Source: Diatrype stigma (Eukaryota; Ascomycota; Sordariomycetes; Xylariales; Diatrypaceae). From it: a DNA stretch of 64,000 nt. Below the pieces are notes generated by a model, which saw only the letters and a program-made list of their open reading frames with translations, did no database searches and had not been told where the DNA came from. Shown piece by piece: positions 10,801 through 22,200 of the stretch. A program made the position numbers and the translations under genes. The stretch lies in the NCBI GenBank assembly GCA_022225965.2, contig JAKJXP020000014.1:310001-374000 (forward strand). The letters run 5' to 3'. Position 1 is the first letter of the stretch. The number at the start of each line of letters is the position of its first letter.

Positions 10801-12417
10801 CAGTTCCAACGTCACTGTCCGTGATATCCAGGTTGCTGGCGGGTCTTCAGCGAGGTGCTTAACAAAGCATGACTTCGACATCGCCGTGGATGCGGCACGC
10901 AAAAACTTCGCAGACGCGATTGGGGCACCCAAGATCCCCAATGTCACGTGGGACGACGTTGGCGGTCTCAATAACGTCAAGGAAGCAGTCACGGAAACGA
11001 TCCAGCTGCCGCTCGAGAGACCCGAGTTGTTCGCCAAGGGGATGAAGAAGCGTTCCGGTATTCTATTCTATGGGCCACCAGGTACGGGCAAGACGCTGCT
11101 TGCTAAGGCTATCGCCACGGAGTACAGCCTCAACTTTTTCAGCGTCAAGGGTCCCGAGCTGCTCAACATGTACATCGGAGAATCCGAGGCGAACGTGCGG
11201 CGCGTCTTCCAAAGGGCGCGTGACGCCAGGCCCTGCGTCGTCTTTTTCGATGAACTCGACTCGGTTGCGCCAAAGCGAGGAAATCAAGGCGACAGCGGCG
11301 GCGTTATGGACAGGATCGTGTCACAGCTACTAGCGGAGCTCGATGGCATGTCTGGCGGCGATGATGGTGGCGGCGGCGTGTTCGTCATCGGCGCGACGAA
11401 CCGACCGGATCTACTAGACCAGGCGCTGCTGCGCCCTGGCCGTTTCGATAAAATGCTTTACCTGGGTGTTTCGGACACGCACGAGAAGCAGCTCAGGATC
11501 ATGGAGGCGCTGACAAGAAAGTAAGTCCTTACCATGGTGGCGTGCCACTTTATTCACCAAGTCTCCTTAAAAGTTTCAGAGTTTCTTTGGGCGTTCTTCG
11601 CCCCCTTCTCCTTTCAAGTAAACTAACCAACCCACGCAACAGATTTACGCTCCACCCGTCCCTCTCGCTGGCGGCGGTCGCCGAGCAGCTGCCCTTCACG
11701 TACACAGGCGCGGACTTCTATGCGCTGTGCAGCGATGCTATGCTCAAGGCAGTAACGCGGCAGGCGGCGGCCGTCGACGCCAAGATTCGGGCTATAAATG
11801 ACGGCGGTGGTAGGGCCGGACCCCCTATTTCGACGGCCAACTTCTTCGACCACCACGCCACCGCCGAGGACGTTGCCGTCATGGTCACGGAGCAGGATTT
11901 CCTCGACGCGCACCGCGAGCTCGTCCCCAGTGTCAGCGCTGGCGAGCTCGCGCATTACGAGAGCGTCAGGGCCACCTTCGAGGGTGGCAGAGGGGAGGAC
12001 AAGCCGCAGCAGCAGCAGCAGCACTTCGGGGTGGGTGGTGGCGATAACAAAGGAAAGGGAAAAGCGGTCGCGAGCAACACAGTTGTTGTTGGTGGTGATA
12101 CTACTACTACGGGTTCTATTGCTGGTGGTAGTAGTGTTAGCAGCAACAGCAACAGCAAGGGAAAAGGGAAGGCCGTCGCCACGACCGCACCGGCGACGGC
12201 CTTGGACGACAACGACGAGGAACAACATCAAGTCAACAACAACGGCGACGACCACGGGGATTACCATCATCAGTACTACAACAACGGGAGCTACCAGGGT
12301 CTGAATGGGAAGAGCTCCTCGGTGATGACGAAAGGGAAGGGCAAGGCGCCGGCGACGGGAGCGGCCGGCGCCAGCTTCCAGGACGGGACGGCCAGCGACG
12401 ACGACGGTTTATATTGA
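7831..12417 (+). CDS. pex6: Pex6, peroxisomal AAA ATPase
   Basis: Pex6 forms a hexameric AAA motor with Pex1 that pulls ubiquitinated PTS1 receptor Pex5 out of the peroxisomal membrane. Exons are 7831-8002, 8109-11520 and 11643-12417, giving 1452 residues, long but typical of filamentous-fungal Pex6. The first ATG at 7831 is followed by an Arg-rich stretch. An acidic spacer lies near 230-265. A degenerate first AAA module (about 755-960) lacks a recognisable Walker A. The second module is intact: NVTWDDVGGL before it, Walker A GPPGTGKT near 1046-1053, Walker B VVFFDELDS near 1101, and the second region of homology with RPDLLDQALLRPGRFD near 1155-1170. This pattern, dead D1 and active D2, is characteristic of Pex6. 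The last 140 or so residues are low-complexity (Gln, Asn, Ser, repeated KGKGKA). The gene converges with the SH3BGR-like gene. Confidence 0.96.
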
Positions 12418-13053
12418 GACAGTGAGAGAGAACGGCATTCGAATTTTAACGAAACGAGGAAGGTTGGGAGGTTGGAAGATCGCGAGCGAGCGAGTGAGCG
12501 GGACGAATTTAATAGTTCAACTTTTGTTAACTGCAGCGAAACATGTCCGTCTTGATTCACCTCACATACCTTCTTACATAATACCATTTAAAAGCAGGGT
12601 TGTATGATGGAACAAATGAACTGGATTGGATGGGTCTACCATGTCCGTCATTAATCAGATAAATGTAGTCGATGTGCTTGCTTGCTTGCTCAATGATGTG
12701 CGGGATTCCCCTTGATTAATTTTGAAGCCAAATAGATATGACTAAATGCCTAGGTAGGTAGAGACTCGCCGTCGTCGCCGTCTACATCGCGTGTGCGCGG
12801 CTGCTAACCAGGACTACTCACTCTATCGTGTTCCTTCCTCCCTTACTGTAAAAAGTAGGATCCATTGGATTGGATAATAATCCACAATAATCCACAAAGT
12901 TGACTCCCGCCCGCCCTCTCTTCCATGCACCTGCCGACTTCATGTAAAAGCTTCGCTACAAACTGCACTCTTTCTATCTCCAATGGCTTAATCACACACA
13001 AGACGGGGGGTGCAGGGGTTTTTTGGCCTCTTCCGTCACTCTCCTCTCCCGCA
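12418..13053. terminator. convergent 3' region between pex6 and the SH3BGR-like gene
   Basis: This 636-base region receives transcripts from both sides. It has a run of (GCTT) near 12678-12690 and a CCTAGGTAGG palindromic motif near 12751. I see no gene; polyadenylation sites for both genes should lie here, but none can be fixed exactly. Confidence 0.45.
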
Positions 13054-14229
13054 CTATTTCTTCGTTTGCGCCGGCGCCTGCGCCTGTTTATTATCCCCGC
13101 TGGCTTTGTCTTCTTCTTCTTCACTGCTCTCCTCCTCGGAAGACGACGCCTCGGGGGTCGCCTCGGCCTTCTCCACCGCGGAGATGGTCTCGCCGGGGGC
13201 CTCCTCCACGGCAGACCCGCTGCGCTGCGACGACGACGACGCGGCCCCCGACCCTCCCTCGCCCGCCACCTTGCCAGCCGCCGGCGGCGGCGCGGAGATC
13301 TCCAGCGACTTCATGCCGCTGGCGACCGAGTCCACTGGCGATTCTGTCGCTGCCGCTTTGTTTTCTGCTGCTGCTGCGTTTTTGTCTTTGTCACCGTGCA
13401 CTTTCTTCCGCAGGGCTTCGAGCTGCACCTTCTTCGCCCTCTGCGCCGCCTCCTCGGCGATGCTCTTATTGGGCGCCCCGGTTGCCGCTGCCGCCGCCGC
13501 CGCGGCGGGCTTCTTCGCTCCGTCGGCCGCGGCGGGCTTCTTTGACGGCGCCGCGGCGGTACCGGCGGGCTTCTTGGTATCGGCTTCGGGCAGGGGTGGC
13601 GCGGCCGGGGGCGGAGCTGCTCCTGTTCCTGATGCGGCTGCTGCTAACGTGCCGCTGCTGGCGGGAGGCTGTACCGGCTCCGCTCCGGGCTTGCCAAACA
13701 TGCCCGGCTTGCCCCCCATCTTGTTGGGCAGCTTCGCGGCCTCGGCCTTCGTGGGGATCGTGTGGTCGTCGTAGTAGATCTTGACGTGCTGCCGCACCTC
13801 GCCGTACTCGTTCCACTCTTCGATCTCTACCAGGTCCTGTTTTGCAAGATAGCGAGTCGCTTTCGTGTTAGCAAGCTATTGCGACATCACATCTCTTCGG
13901 AGAAGTTGGCCCAGCTGGGTCTGTCGGTATGGGCAGGTAGTAGTAGGATAGGAGGGACGTACACCGAGCACCAGGCCCATCTGCACGAGCCCGGGCAGCT
14001 TGCGCACGCGGCCGTTCTCGTCCTTGCCGGCCCGCCGCCCCCAGAGCATGCGGGCCTTCTCGTCGACGGCGATGTCGACGGCCTTGAAGGGCACGCGGTT
14101 CGCGCGCAGGATGGTCTCCAGCCTCGACGTGGCCGTCACGATGTGCGAGGATCCGGCCGTCAGGGAGGTGTAGACCCATAGGGCGGGGTCGGTCGAGTAC
14201 GATGCTGTGGACTTGCTTGCCTCGGCCAT
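13054..14229 (-). CDS. SH3BGR-type thioredoxin-fold protein with Ala/Pro/Lys-rich tail
   Basis: Exons are 14229-13963 and 13836-13054 (intron 13837-13962), giving 349 residues. The first 115 or so residues match the SH3-binding glutamic-acid-rich (SH3BGR) family, a glutaredoxin-like fold without the redox CxxC. Visible family landmarks are the repeated small-residue strand before SRLETILRA, VPFKAVDIAVDEKARMLW, the RKLPGLVQMG segment that corresponds to the cis-Pro loop, and EEWNEYGEV. The rest is low-complexity and likely disordered: Ala/Pro/Lys blocks, then Ser/Glu-rich acidic runs near the end. Function in fungi is poorly known, so only a protein-binding adaptor role can be suggested. The start MAEAS is the first ATG of the frame. 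It converges with pex6. Confidence 0.85.
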
Positions 14230-17200
14230 TGTGGGTGGTGGGTGGGTTCTGCTTCCTTCGGGTTTCTCGTCGTGCTGTTCCCTATAACATGGATAGGCAG
14301 GTTGGAAGTCGGTGTCGAGTGCAGGAACAGGAATGGGCAGGGGAATAATGGTCAACAAAATGGTCAACAATTCAGCTCAAAAGGAGGTCGACCGGGCGCT
14401 GTTTCGGGTTCTGTGCTTTCCCTTCTTTCGACTCTCATTCCAGCTGGAGCTCGGCTCGTGATAGGGCAGGTAGAGCCCAGTGCAGTTCGTTGCTCCCAGC
14501 GTTTCAAGTGGGCCGCAATGAACGCACAGTTGAGTTGAGCTGCGCTGCGGGGCAATTCCATGTACCGACGCACCACCTACCGGCTACGGGGTACCTACAT
14601 ATGGCTGCACTACACTCATCAGTGCTGTTGTATTGTACGACTGGATTGTAACAGGGCGAACATACTACGTATGTACGTACATACATACATACATACCAAT
14701 TACTAGGCATCTGAGACGGCATTCCGGTTACGCATGATCATGCACACACATCAAGTCATACTACCTAGGCAGTAGTACATACCTAGTACTTACCTTATAA
14801 TATCCCGAGCTGATGTCAGGCTTACCTAAATACCAGTAGATTTTCTTCATAGCTGTCTATGTAGGTATGTAGACGGACGCATTGCACAGCTACAATCAGA
14901 CTGTCTTGCAAAGTCCTGGTTGCCCCACGTTCCTGTTCCGATCTCAACATACAGGCGGGGCTATCAGTGTCAGGGGGTTAAGAGGCAACCGCCTGGAAGG
15001 TGTCTAACTTCCATCTCGCTCTTGCCTGTTTCTGCCATGGATAAACGTAAACCTTTCAATGGATTTTCACGGTTGCGACCATCTTCACCCCCTGTTTTAT
15101 TCAACGTTGGTCGCCAAGACACGTTGGCCTGCACGCTTCGAGGTTACGCTTCGAGGTTACATACAGTTGGGTGTGCAATTGTGGGACCCCTTAAAGCCCC
15201 TGAACCCAACAGCAGTTCCGCTGTGTTGGTAAATTTACCTACCTAGACGGGAATATAGTTTCGACAGAGCTGTCCAATAACAGGCCATCCATCCCCTATC
15301 CATCGAGGTTGATATTTATCCACTTTCCTGTGGTATATTCCACTAAGATATATCTATAGTCGGTAGACATAGCTGGGTCTTGCAAGAGACCACTCAATAT
15401 CGTCTACCCGGTATCGTTTGTATCTTGCTGGCATCGCCACCGCGAGGCTGGATAATGTATTTCTTTATCCAATATTGAATGCTTCTCATTTCACACGTTC
15501 TACGGTAAGTGCCAGTCAGAATAATCCGGTCGATATCATCTTTTAGTATATACATGAATTTGAAAAACATGACCATATCCTGTGGAGTGAACCAACCAGT
15601 CTTACAGATGAATCTAGAAAATTACTACCAGGTTTAATCTAAATTCAACTAATCGTATACGTGTATAAAGATGCGGAAACTATGGCCTTTTAATAAATCA
15701 GATTTCAGACAGTAACAGTAAATATCCCGACAACAATGAGAAGAACGCGGAGATCTGCTGGCCAGTGGGATGGGCGTATTCTGATTGGGCCAGTGCTCTT
15801 ACTTCTTAGGCTTTGGGGACCTAGCTGTCCTTATATGGACAAAAACACCGTCTCCGAGACCGGTCCAAGGTCCATTCTGACCTCGTATCACTTACCTAGG
15901 TACTTAAGTAGGTAGGTTCTGGGCTAGAGATGGTCGGCTGCCTACCTTGTAGGTAGGTACTTAATACTACCTACAGAAGACACCGGCGAGGTCCCTTTAT
16001 GTATGTAGGCAGCTAACCACAGTTGTCGGGAACGAAGGAAGGGACTACCTAGGTATCCTCCTTCCATTAGGTGAAGTCCATTACGTTGGTATTGCATAAG
16101 ATCTTCCGAGCAATTTTTTGTGAACTCGCTACTCTTAAAAGACATGCCACTTTTTGAAGAGCAGACGGCAGTCAGAGGGGCTTACTGCCGTAGTACTTCA
16201 TTGGTTGCTCCTGTTCGTGCCATGCAAGTCAGAGCATTAATTCTAGGGGATGTTATATGACGATGTCAACCGTGTGCAGATTTATTGGCTTTTCGTTTTG
16301 CATTGCTACCCAACCAACGTCTTCAGACGCCCAAGTTAAAGACGCTGGGGCATGTTCCTCCCTTGACGCAATATTGGCTCAACCACGTGTGATGATTGTT
16401 ATCGGTCTCTGGAACAGTGACCGTGAATAGGTTCCGAGAGGCTGTAACCGGTAGATGGAACCTGTTGGTCCTGAGGTGAGTCCCACCCACGCATGATGAT
16501 CAAGTCCCATTATCAACTGGAAACAGGGGAGAAGGCGTCAATATTCCATTGGCTAGGGGTCTAGTTGGAAGGTAATTTTGACTTCAGAGGAATCTTACTC
16601 ATTCACTCCTTGCAGGATCAAGTCGTGGATATCTAACAACAAGTTGGTTATATCCATCTTACAGGTCGAACATCAATAGCCTTTGTCTCCCCCCTTTCAC
16701 TATCTCCCCGCAGCAGGTTACCTTTGGTGGGTGTAGCCAGCACTGCAGCCAACACGCCATGACTGACCGCTGTCCCAAAATGAACTTTGGGATAGTCACA
16801 GGGAGCCCCTGCTAAAGTAACGATCCCGCTTGAACGTGCCAAATCAGACACAGCCCCAAGAACCACGTTGGTAAGTGGTCGTTTCCTCGTATACGTTCTC
16901 CACGATGCCCTCGTGGCGTGCGGACACGTAGTTCCTTCTTATCATAGCTACCAACCACCCTGTGTTCTGACATGGATGAAAAGCCACAGGGTCGAAAATC
17001 AAGTGTCCATCATTTTCTTGCATCTCCAATGAGTGGCACGTATGTAGCCAGTCTGATTATCTTTCGGACCCCGTTGTCTGCTGGATTTACGTTCCATTCT
17101 TCGAAAACAACGTGATAGTTGCTCATACCACCTGCTCCCACTTCGAGATTCTCTCCCGTGTCATATATTCTAGGCCGAGAACAGGGAAGTTGGGTGAGGT

Positions 17201-19780
17201 GGCTTCATTGGAAACCTTGTTACCTAGGTCCTTAACGGTCTGGAGTAAGACGGATGTGCTAGATATTGACCCCCATACTAACCCCTTGGTGTTCAATATT
17301 CCAAGTTCACCGAAAGTTCAAGTCTGACACGCTTCGGCGAAGGCGATGGACGTATGCGTTGGAGAGTTTGTGAGACGGCACGTCTAAGGCTGGGCTCTTA
17401 CAGGCTGAAAACCCCGTCCAGCATTCCTATAGGTTTCCGACTTATGCGAAAACGTTACGCCGATACGACATCACGGGACTAAGTTTCATGCAAGAGAAAC
17501 CAACTTTTAGACGCCAGCTAAAACAAAAGGCATCATTCCACGGTCTTCCCTCGGACTTCTCGCGGCTTTTGCACCCAGCCCAGTCGTTTCCCCCTGAAAG
17601 GACCCGGCCTAGAAGTTCTTGATTAGAGGCAGGTGGATCTCTCCGCGGTTCGGCTCGAGACTGCACCCCCAAATGCTCCCGGTAAGTCGGCTGCTCTAGA
17701 GCATCGCCAAGTCCCACGGTTCCTAACCTCCGGATCATCAGCCTGGCGTCAGAGGGGCAGTGAGGGATGGCGTGGTGGTATACCGGAGGTGGTATAGATC
17801 GGCACAACAGAAGCTGACCAGTAAGAGCGACGGAGACCACACAGCGCCTTCATGATGTAGAATATACCCAATATACCCCTTACAAATCACGTACGAATTC
17901 TTGAGAAGGCCAAAATGGCACGAAAGGGACGTTTAGAGTACGGTTTCAATATAACCGGGCCCGTAACTATTTTCGAACAATATGTATATGGTGTTATGTT
18001 GAGCTCTGCATCTAGCAATACCCAAAAACGTATATCAGTATGTATATAGACACGGGATCACCACGGCAGGAAAGGGGAGGTTATCAGAGTCTCTTTCTGC
18101 GTACAAATAACCATATAGCCTTGTCACGAGGTGGCCATCAATGGTGGAAATATTTCCAGTGTTCATGTCTCGTAGGGCACTGCTTTTCATTGCCATTCTG
18201 GAGAGTTATTCGAGTTGCACTCGTCAGACCACCGTAACCACACTGGAGCAGGACTCGGGTAAAACCGTAGAGATAACAAAGGTACGCTCGAGGTCCCTTG
18301 GCTGCGTTGTTGTTACGATCGTGGCGGGTTTCCTCGACGTCCTAGACTATCAGCTGGGCACATAGGCAGGTCTTTCCTGGCTTAACTGTATTGATAAGGT
18401 TGACAGAAGCAAGGGCGTCGAATTTTGTAAGTGTAGTATCATATCCACGGGTTGCTACAAAAAAACGTATACCTGGTACTGGTTCCGGTTTCTTGTTGTG
18501 GCAGTACCGGGTAGTCTCCAAGGTTAGACGCTCGCCCAGCAGCGGCGCGTCTGCGGACATGGTATTCGGGAAGGTTAGCCAGCAACTCTGCGTTATCAAG
18601 ACATGTTCGTGTGGGCGAGTTTGGGCCGCGGTACCGCCAGTGTGGATCGTTGGTAGGTGGTGGCCGGCTATGCTCGGAAATGTAGCCTCTTGACATATCA
18701 TATTCACGATACATCTTCTGTCTACTCGGAGGATGATTCGAAAACGTTCTGCCCGAGCCGACCAACGGAAACGAAGCCAAGTTTAGTTTCGTGACCATGA
18801 TGGCGGTCGTTGGGAGAGTATTCCACACAAGGCTTGGGCCAAGCCAAGCTGGAAAAGATGCGTATGCCTTCCCTGAAGCTCGTAGGTGGCCTGCGCGGCG
18901 GGTTAGATATTCACCTCACGAGCCAGCACGCGGCACGCGGCACGCGTATAAGAGCCGCTTTGGGCATCCCGGGGTGGTTTTCTGTCTACGTAACTAGCGG
19001 AACATCCCATGGAGGCCGTCATCACCAGGATTCATGCAACTGGGCTAGGCTAGACTGGCTTAAGATACCTACAATTCTGGTTTATGTACTTCGTAAATTC
19101 TCGGTATCCCACGGTCGAGCCAGCCTGGGTCAGCTTATGTGGATACTTCATGTACATAATTACAGATGCTGCATGTGTTGTGTTGCGCATGATGATCATA
19201 TCCGTATCATTTCTACATAATCAGTAGGCCGTTCTTCGCCTGCACTGCACCAGAGTTAGAAGATTACCGAGCAGACGGCGAACCAGCCGCAACCCCCACC
19301 TGCTTGGGAAAGCTCACTACATAGGAAGATGTTACCGGCTGAATGGGCATCGATTGGGTATCGAATCCCACCGGGCCATATCTAGGCAAGACTACCTGGT
19401 TGGGTTTGGAGAGATTACAGGGTCTGACCCCCTCGTCTCAAAGATATCGTAGTATCGATCTTATGCCTCCAACTTCTTGAGCCTCACTCACATACCAGAA
19501 GCCCTTCGATTGGTAGTTTCTTGACAGTCTAATTATTCACCGGTGTGGGCACGAAATGGTTGTATTTCTGACTACTCATAGGGAAAGAGAATCGAGAGGG
19601 GCCCGAGCCTTCCATTGATTAATCGATAGGTGTGCTGACAGCATATGGGTGGGCTGGGGGGAACGAGGCAATATTATTGTACATCCCTTGGAGTTGAGAC
19701 ACGAAGCCCCACGATATCGCAATCTACACGGGGGTCATGGCAACATTATATCATCTTACAAACTACAGTTGACCGGCTGA
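14230..19780. other. gene-poor region, 5.5 kb
   Basis: No open frame here has recognisable family motifs or a convincing exon-intron structure. The content is short tandem repeats such as a TACA/GTAC stretch near 14670-14698, many CCTAGG/TACCTA palindromes (dense at 15893-15985), and a short hairpin at 17779-17796 that matches one at the left end of the window. Base composition is ordinary, not AT-rich, so it is not heavily RIP-mutated. Confidence 0.5.
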
Positions 19781-19789
19781 ATATAAAAA
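19781..19789 (+). promoter_or_regulatory. TATA box upstream of a possible small gene
   Basis: The sequence atataaaaag lies about 30 bases before a CT-rich stretch that could hold the transcription start. A well-formed intron (19902-19972) follows in the presumed 5' UTR. Together these suggest a real promoter on the plus strand. Confidence 0.45.
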
Positions 19790-20134
19790 GGTCACGAACC
19801 CCTTGGACACCAAGTCATCCATTTCTACCTCGATCTAACCAGAACCCCCTGACTTCTACCTATTATAACACGTACCAAAAACATTGAGACAACAGACACA
19901 GGTGAGAAACATTTCGTCGGAGACAGACATGAGTTGTCAAATCAAGCAGCTAATCAATGTACTTTGTTATAGAGTCCAAATCTTGAGCGTCTAGGAGCCT
20001 GGTTGCGTGTACGCCCCCTGGGAACACCACTCACCCCAACGAGACCAAGCCAACGGCAGGCCAAGATCCAGAACACAGGCGAATGCCGCAGTCTGGAAAT
20101 ATCTCTTCCCTACCTACCGCTACATTGTAATGCA

Positions 20135-20425
20135 ATGATGGCTGGACTCCATCTAGACTGCCCACTCTCAGTGGCTGCTCATGACGCGGAGCTCTCATAT
20201 ATCGCAGGCAGCCGTGGCCTGACCGCAGACGAAGATCAAGTTCCAAGTGACGGTCTTGTTACCATCTTAGCGGAGCATATCTGTGGACACAACGCCACCG
20301 CCGGGTGTCATTGCACAGCCAAGATTGATTCGAGCGAGCAACTTTGTGAAAGATGCCGGAACCGCCAATGCTCTGCTCAGCTAGCAGCTCATCAAGGTGG
20401 ACAATCCATGAGTGCGAGGGATTAG
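20135..20425 (+). CDS. possible small Cys-rich protein (96 residues)
   Basis: A TATA box at 19781 is followed by a leader that contains a canonical intron (GTGAGA donor at 19902, CTAAT branch region, TAG acceptor ending 19972). The leader carries short upstream frames, one starting near 20083. The main frame begins at tandem ATGs (20135 and 20138) and ends at TAG 20423-20425. Cys and His residues cluster in the second half in the pattern HICGH, GCHC, LCERCRNRQC, which could bind a metal ion. There is no signal peptide. I do not recognise the family. Support comes from gene structure and the Cys clustering, not from homology; it may be an orphan gene or a chance frame. Confidence 0.4.
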   Translation: MMAGLHLDCPLSVAAHDAELSYIAGSRGLTADEDQVPSDGLVTILAEHICGHNATAGCHCTAKIDSSEQLCERCRNRQCSAQLAAHQGGQSMSARD

Positions 20426-21483
20426 TATTGAGGTGTTATCTACTGGACACTTGTTCCAGAAACAAGATCCACGTGTAATTGAAGAGTGCTGATAGGGGCT
20501 CGGCTATTGATCAGACATATAGCGGTATGGCTGGCAGCTTGTCTCTGGGACCACGGCGCTTGGGGGACAATGTAGGAAATGGCGGCCGTTTCATGTATAC
20601 GAGACCAATATGATCATCCCTCGTAAAACCCGGCTATTCATTTAAATCACAAATGCTGTCAGGGCTCACGAGTGGTGAGATCAAACACTCACGAGGCAAT
20701 ATCAGAGAAGATGTCGAACCTAACCCGACCCCCACCAGGGACGAAGTAAGAGCTCAAGGTCTTACAATACATTCAGGTTGAACGGGGACAGGTTGATAGG
20801 CCGGGCTGAAGTATCGATGTTGTATTGTTTCGTTTCAGATGCTCGCCCGATAAGCTGTCGATGTCATCATAGGTCCCCTCAACCAAGTCCTACATAGGCT
20901 GACTATAGTGCTCTGTATATCGAATTCTCAACTGCTAGCGAGTTGAGCCAATCGGGGATTTGACCGTGCCTCTTATCATCTCACCAACTTTCTACCTCTC
21001 ATGACTTGAATCAAGGAACTTCTTAGTTTGCGGCACTCGGGTATCACTTGCGGTCCAGGGCCGTGATAGAAAGCCGTTGACATTGGCTGCTTCACGCTGA
21101 ATTGCATCGACGCAACTGCTTCGTAGAATTATGTTACATTAGCTAATAGGCGAGGACCGTTGGATACAGCCATTCATCTTCCGCAGAGTTATGTAAAAAA
21201 TATCGCTCCCAGGGACGTGTCGCGAGGGTGTACAAAAGCGCATTTGGTATCGATTAAAAACACAGGCCGCCCTTCCCCCCCAAAAAATAACCATCGTAAG
21301 AGTGTCTTTGCGCCACAAACGTCCCTCCCCAAAGAATCCAAAAAAGCGGACAGGTAGTTTGGAATGAAGGGAGCCAAGTGGCTCAAGATGCCCGAGTAGT
21401 GAGTCGTTCGTAAATCGCTCGCTAATTGCAACCCGTGGATCGTCAACTAGAGATGAGATATCATCATATCCACCTAGTTACAC
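20426..21483. other. intergenic region, about 1.06 kb
   Basis: I see no supportable gene here. The stretch near 21160-21357 contains an open frame on each strand with no coding character. It probably holds the 3' regions of the flanking genes. Confidence 0.4.
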
Positions 21484-22200
21484 CTATGCCAGGAAGGCGG
21501 CGCCCAGACCCAGGATCCCCACCAGGAGACCGGACTGCAGCGACACCAGGCCGGCGCCGCTGGTCGGCTCTGGCGTCGGCGCGCCGGTGGGCTCTGCGGT
21601 CGCGGTCGGGTAGCTGTCCCCGCTGGATGCGCCGCCGCTGGGGCCCTTGGTCGTGTACGAGAGGGTCGAGTTGGGATACGCGGTCGGCCCGGCGAAGCTG
21701 GTCGAGTTCGACGCGGGGTAGAACGAGGAGGTGGCGCTCGCGAGGCTCGAGGGCGAGGTGACGATGGAGCTGGGGCTGGAGCTGGCGATGGTGCTGCTGG
21801 CGCTGCTGGGCGGCGTCGCGACCGCGTACGCAGAGGTCGTCGGCATGGCGGACGAGCTGTACAGAGGGCATGCTGAGGGCCGAGTTTTAGCGACTGTGCG
21901 GACGATCAAAGGCGATCAAAGTGATACATGGTCGGGGACAGAGGGAGGTAGGAGCTGAAACGCCAGGCCAGTCCAGTAGAATGGCACGTCCGTCCCTCAG
22001 ACCCAGCACATCCCTCCCTCCCCTCTCGCCCACAACCGATGATCGTGATCAATTTTTCAATCAATCGCAAGACACTTACCCGTGTTTGTGGGGTTGCACT
22101 TGGAGACAGTCACAACGGCCGTGAGGGTTGACGTGCTCGTGAGGGTCTGCGCATTGGCACCGGCTGCCGCCAGCATAACGAAGCACCACGACGCAAGCAT
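21484..22200 (-). CDS. small GPI-anchored Ser/Thr-rich surface protein
   Basis: Exons are 22200-22080 and 21872-21484 (intron 21873-22079), giving 169 residues. The N-terminus MLASWCFVMLAAAGANA is a signal peptide. The mature start TLTSTSTLTAVVTVSKCNP followed after the splice by ACPLYSSS carries two cysteines, a common arrangement in short fungal wall proteins. The middle is Ser/Thr/Pro-rich and heavily O-glycosylatable. The C-terminus has a small-residue site (SGAG) followed by a hydrophobic tail LLVGILGLGAAFLA, as needed for GPI attachment. The acceptor at 21873-21875 was chosen because it restores the Cys pair and frame; a nearby alternative exists. It is probably a cell-wall or plasma-membrane surface protein; the specific role is unknown. 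Confidence 0.75.

Noticed and set aside
14229..14370. Upstream extension of the SH3BGR-like protein that would add a hydrophobic N-terminus
   Set aside because: The in-frame extension contains no ATG before MAEAS; its apparent first codon is TTG, so it is not a credible start.
18391..18828. Overlapping open frames on both strands near 18.4-18.8 kb
   Set aside because: The two strands mirror each other, with no splice structure, no family motif and no promoter elements.
19355..19378. A tRNA T-arm-like string (gtatcgaatcccacc)
   Set aside because: No acceptor stem, D-arm or anticodon arm can be folded around it.
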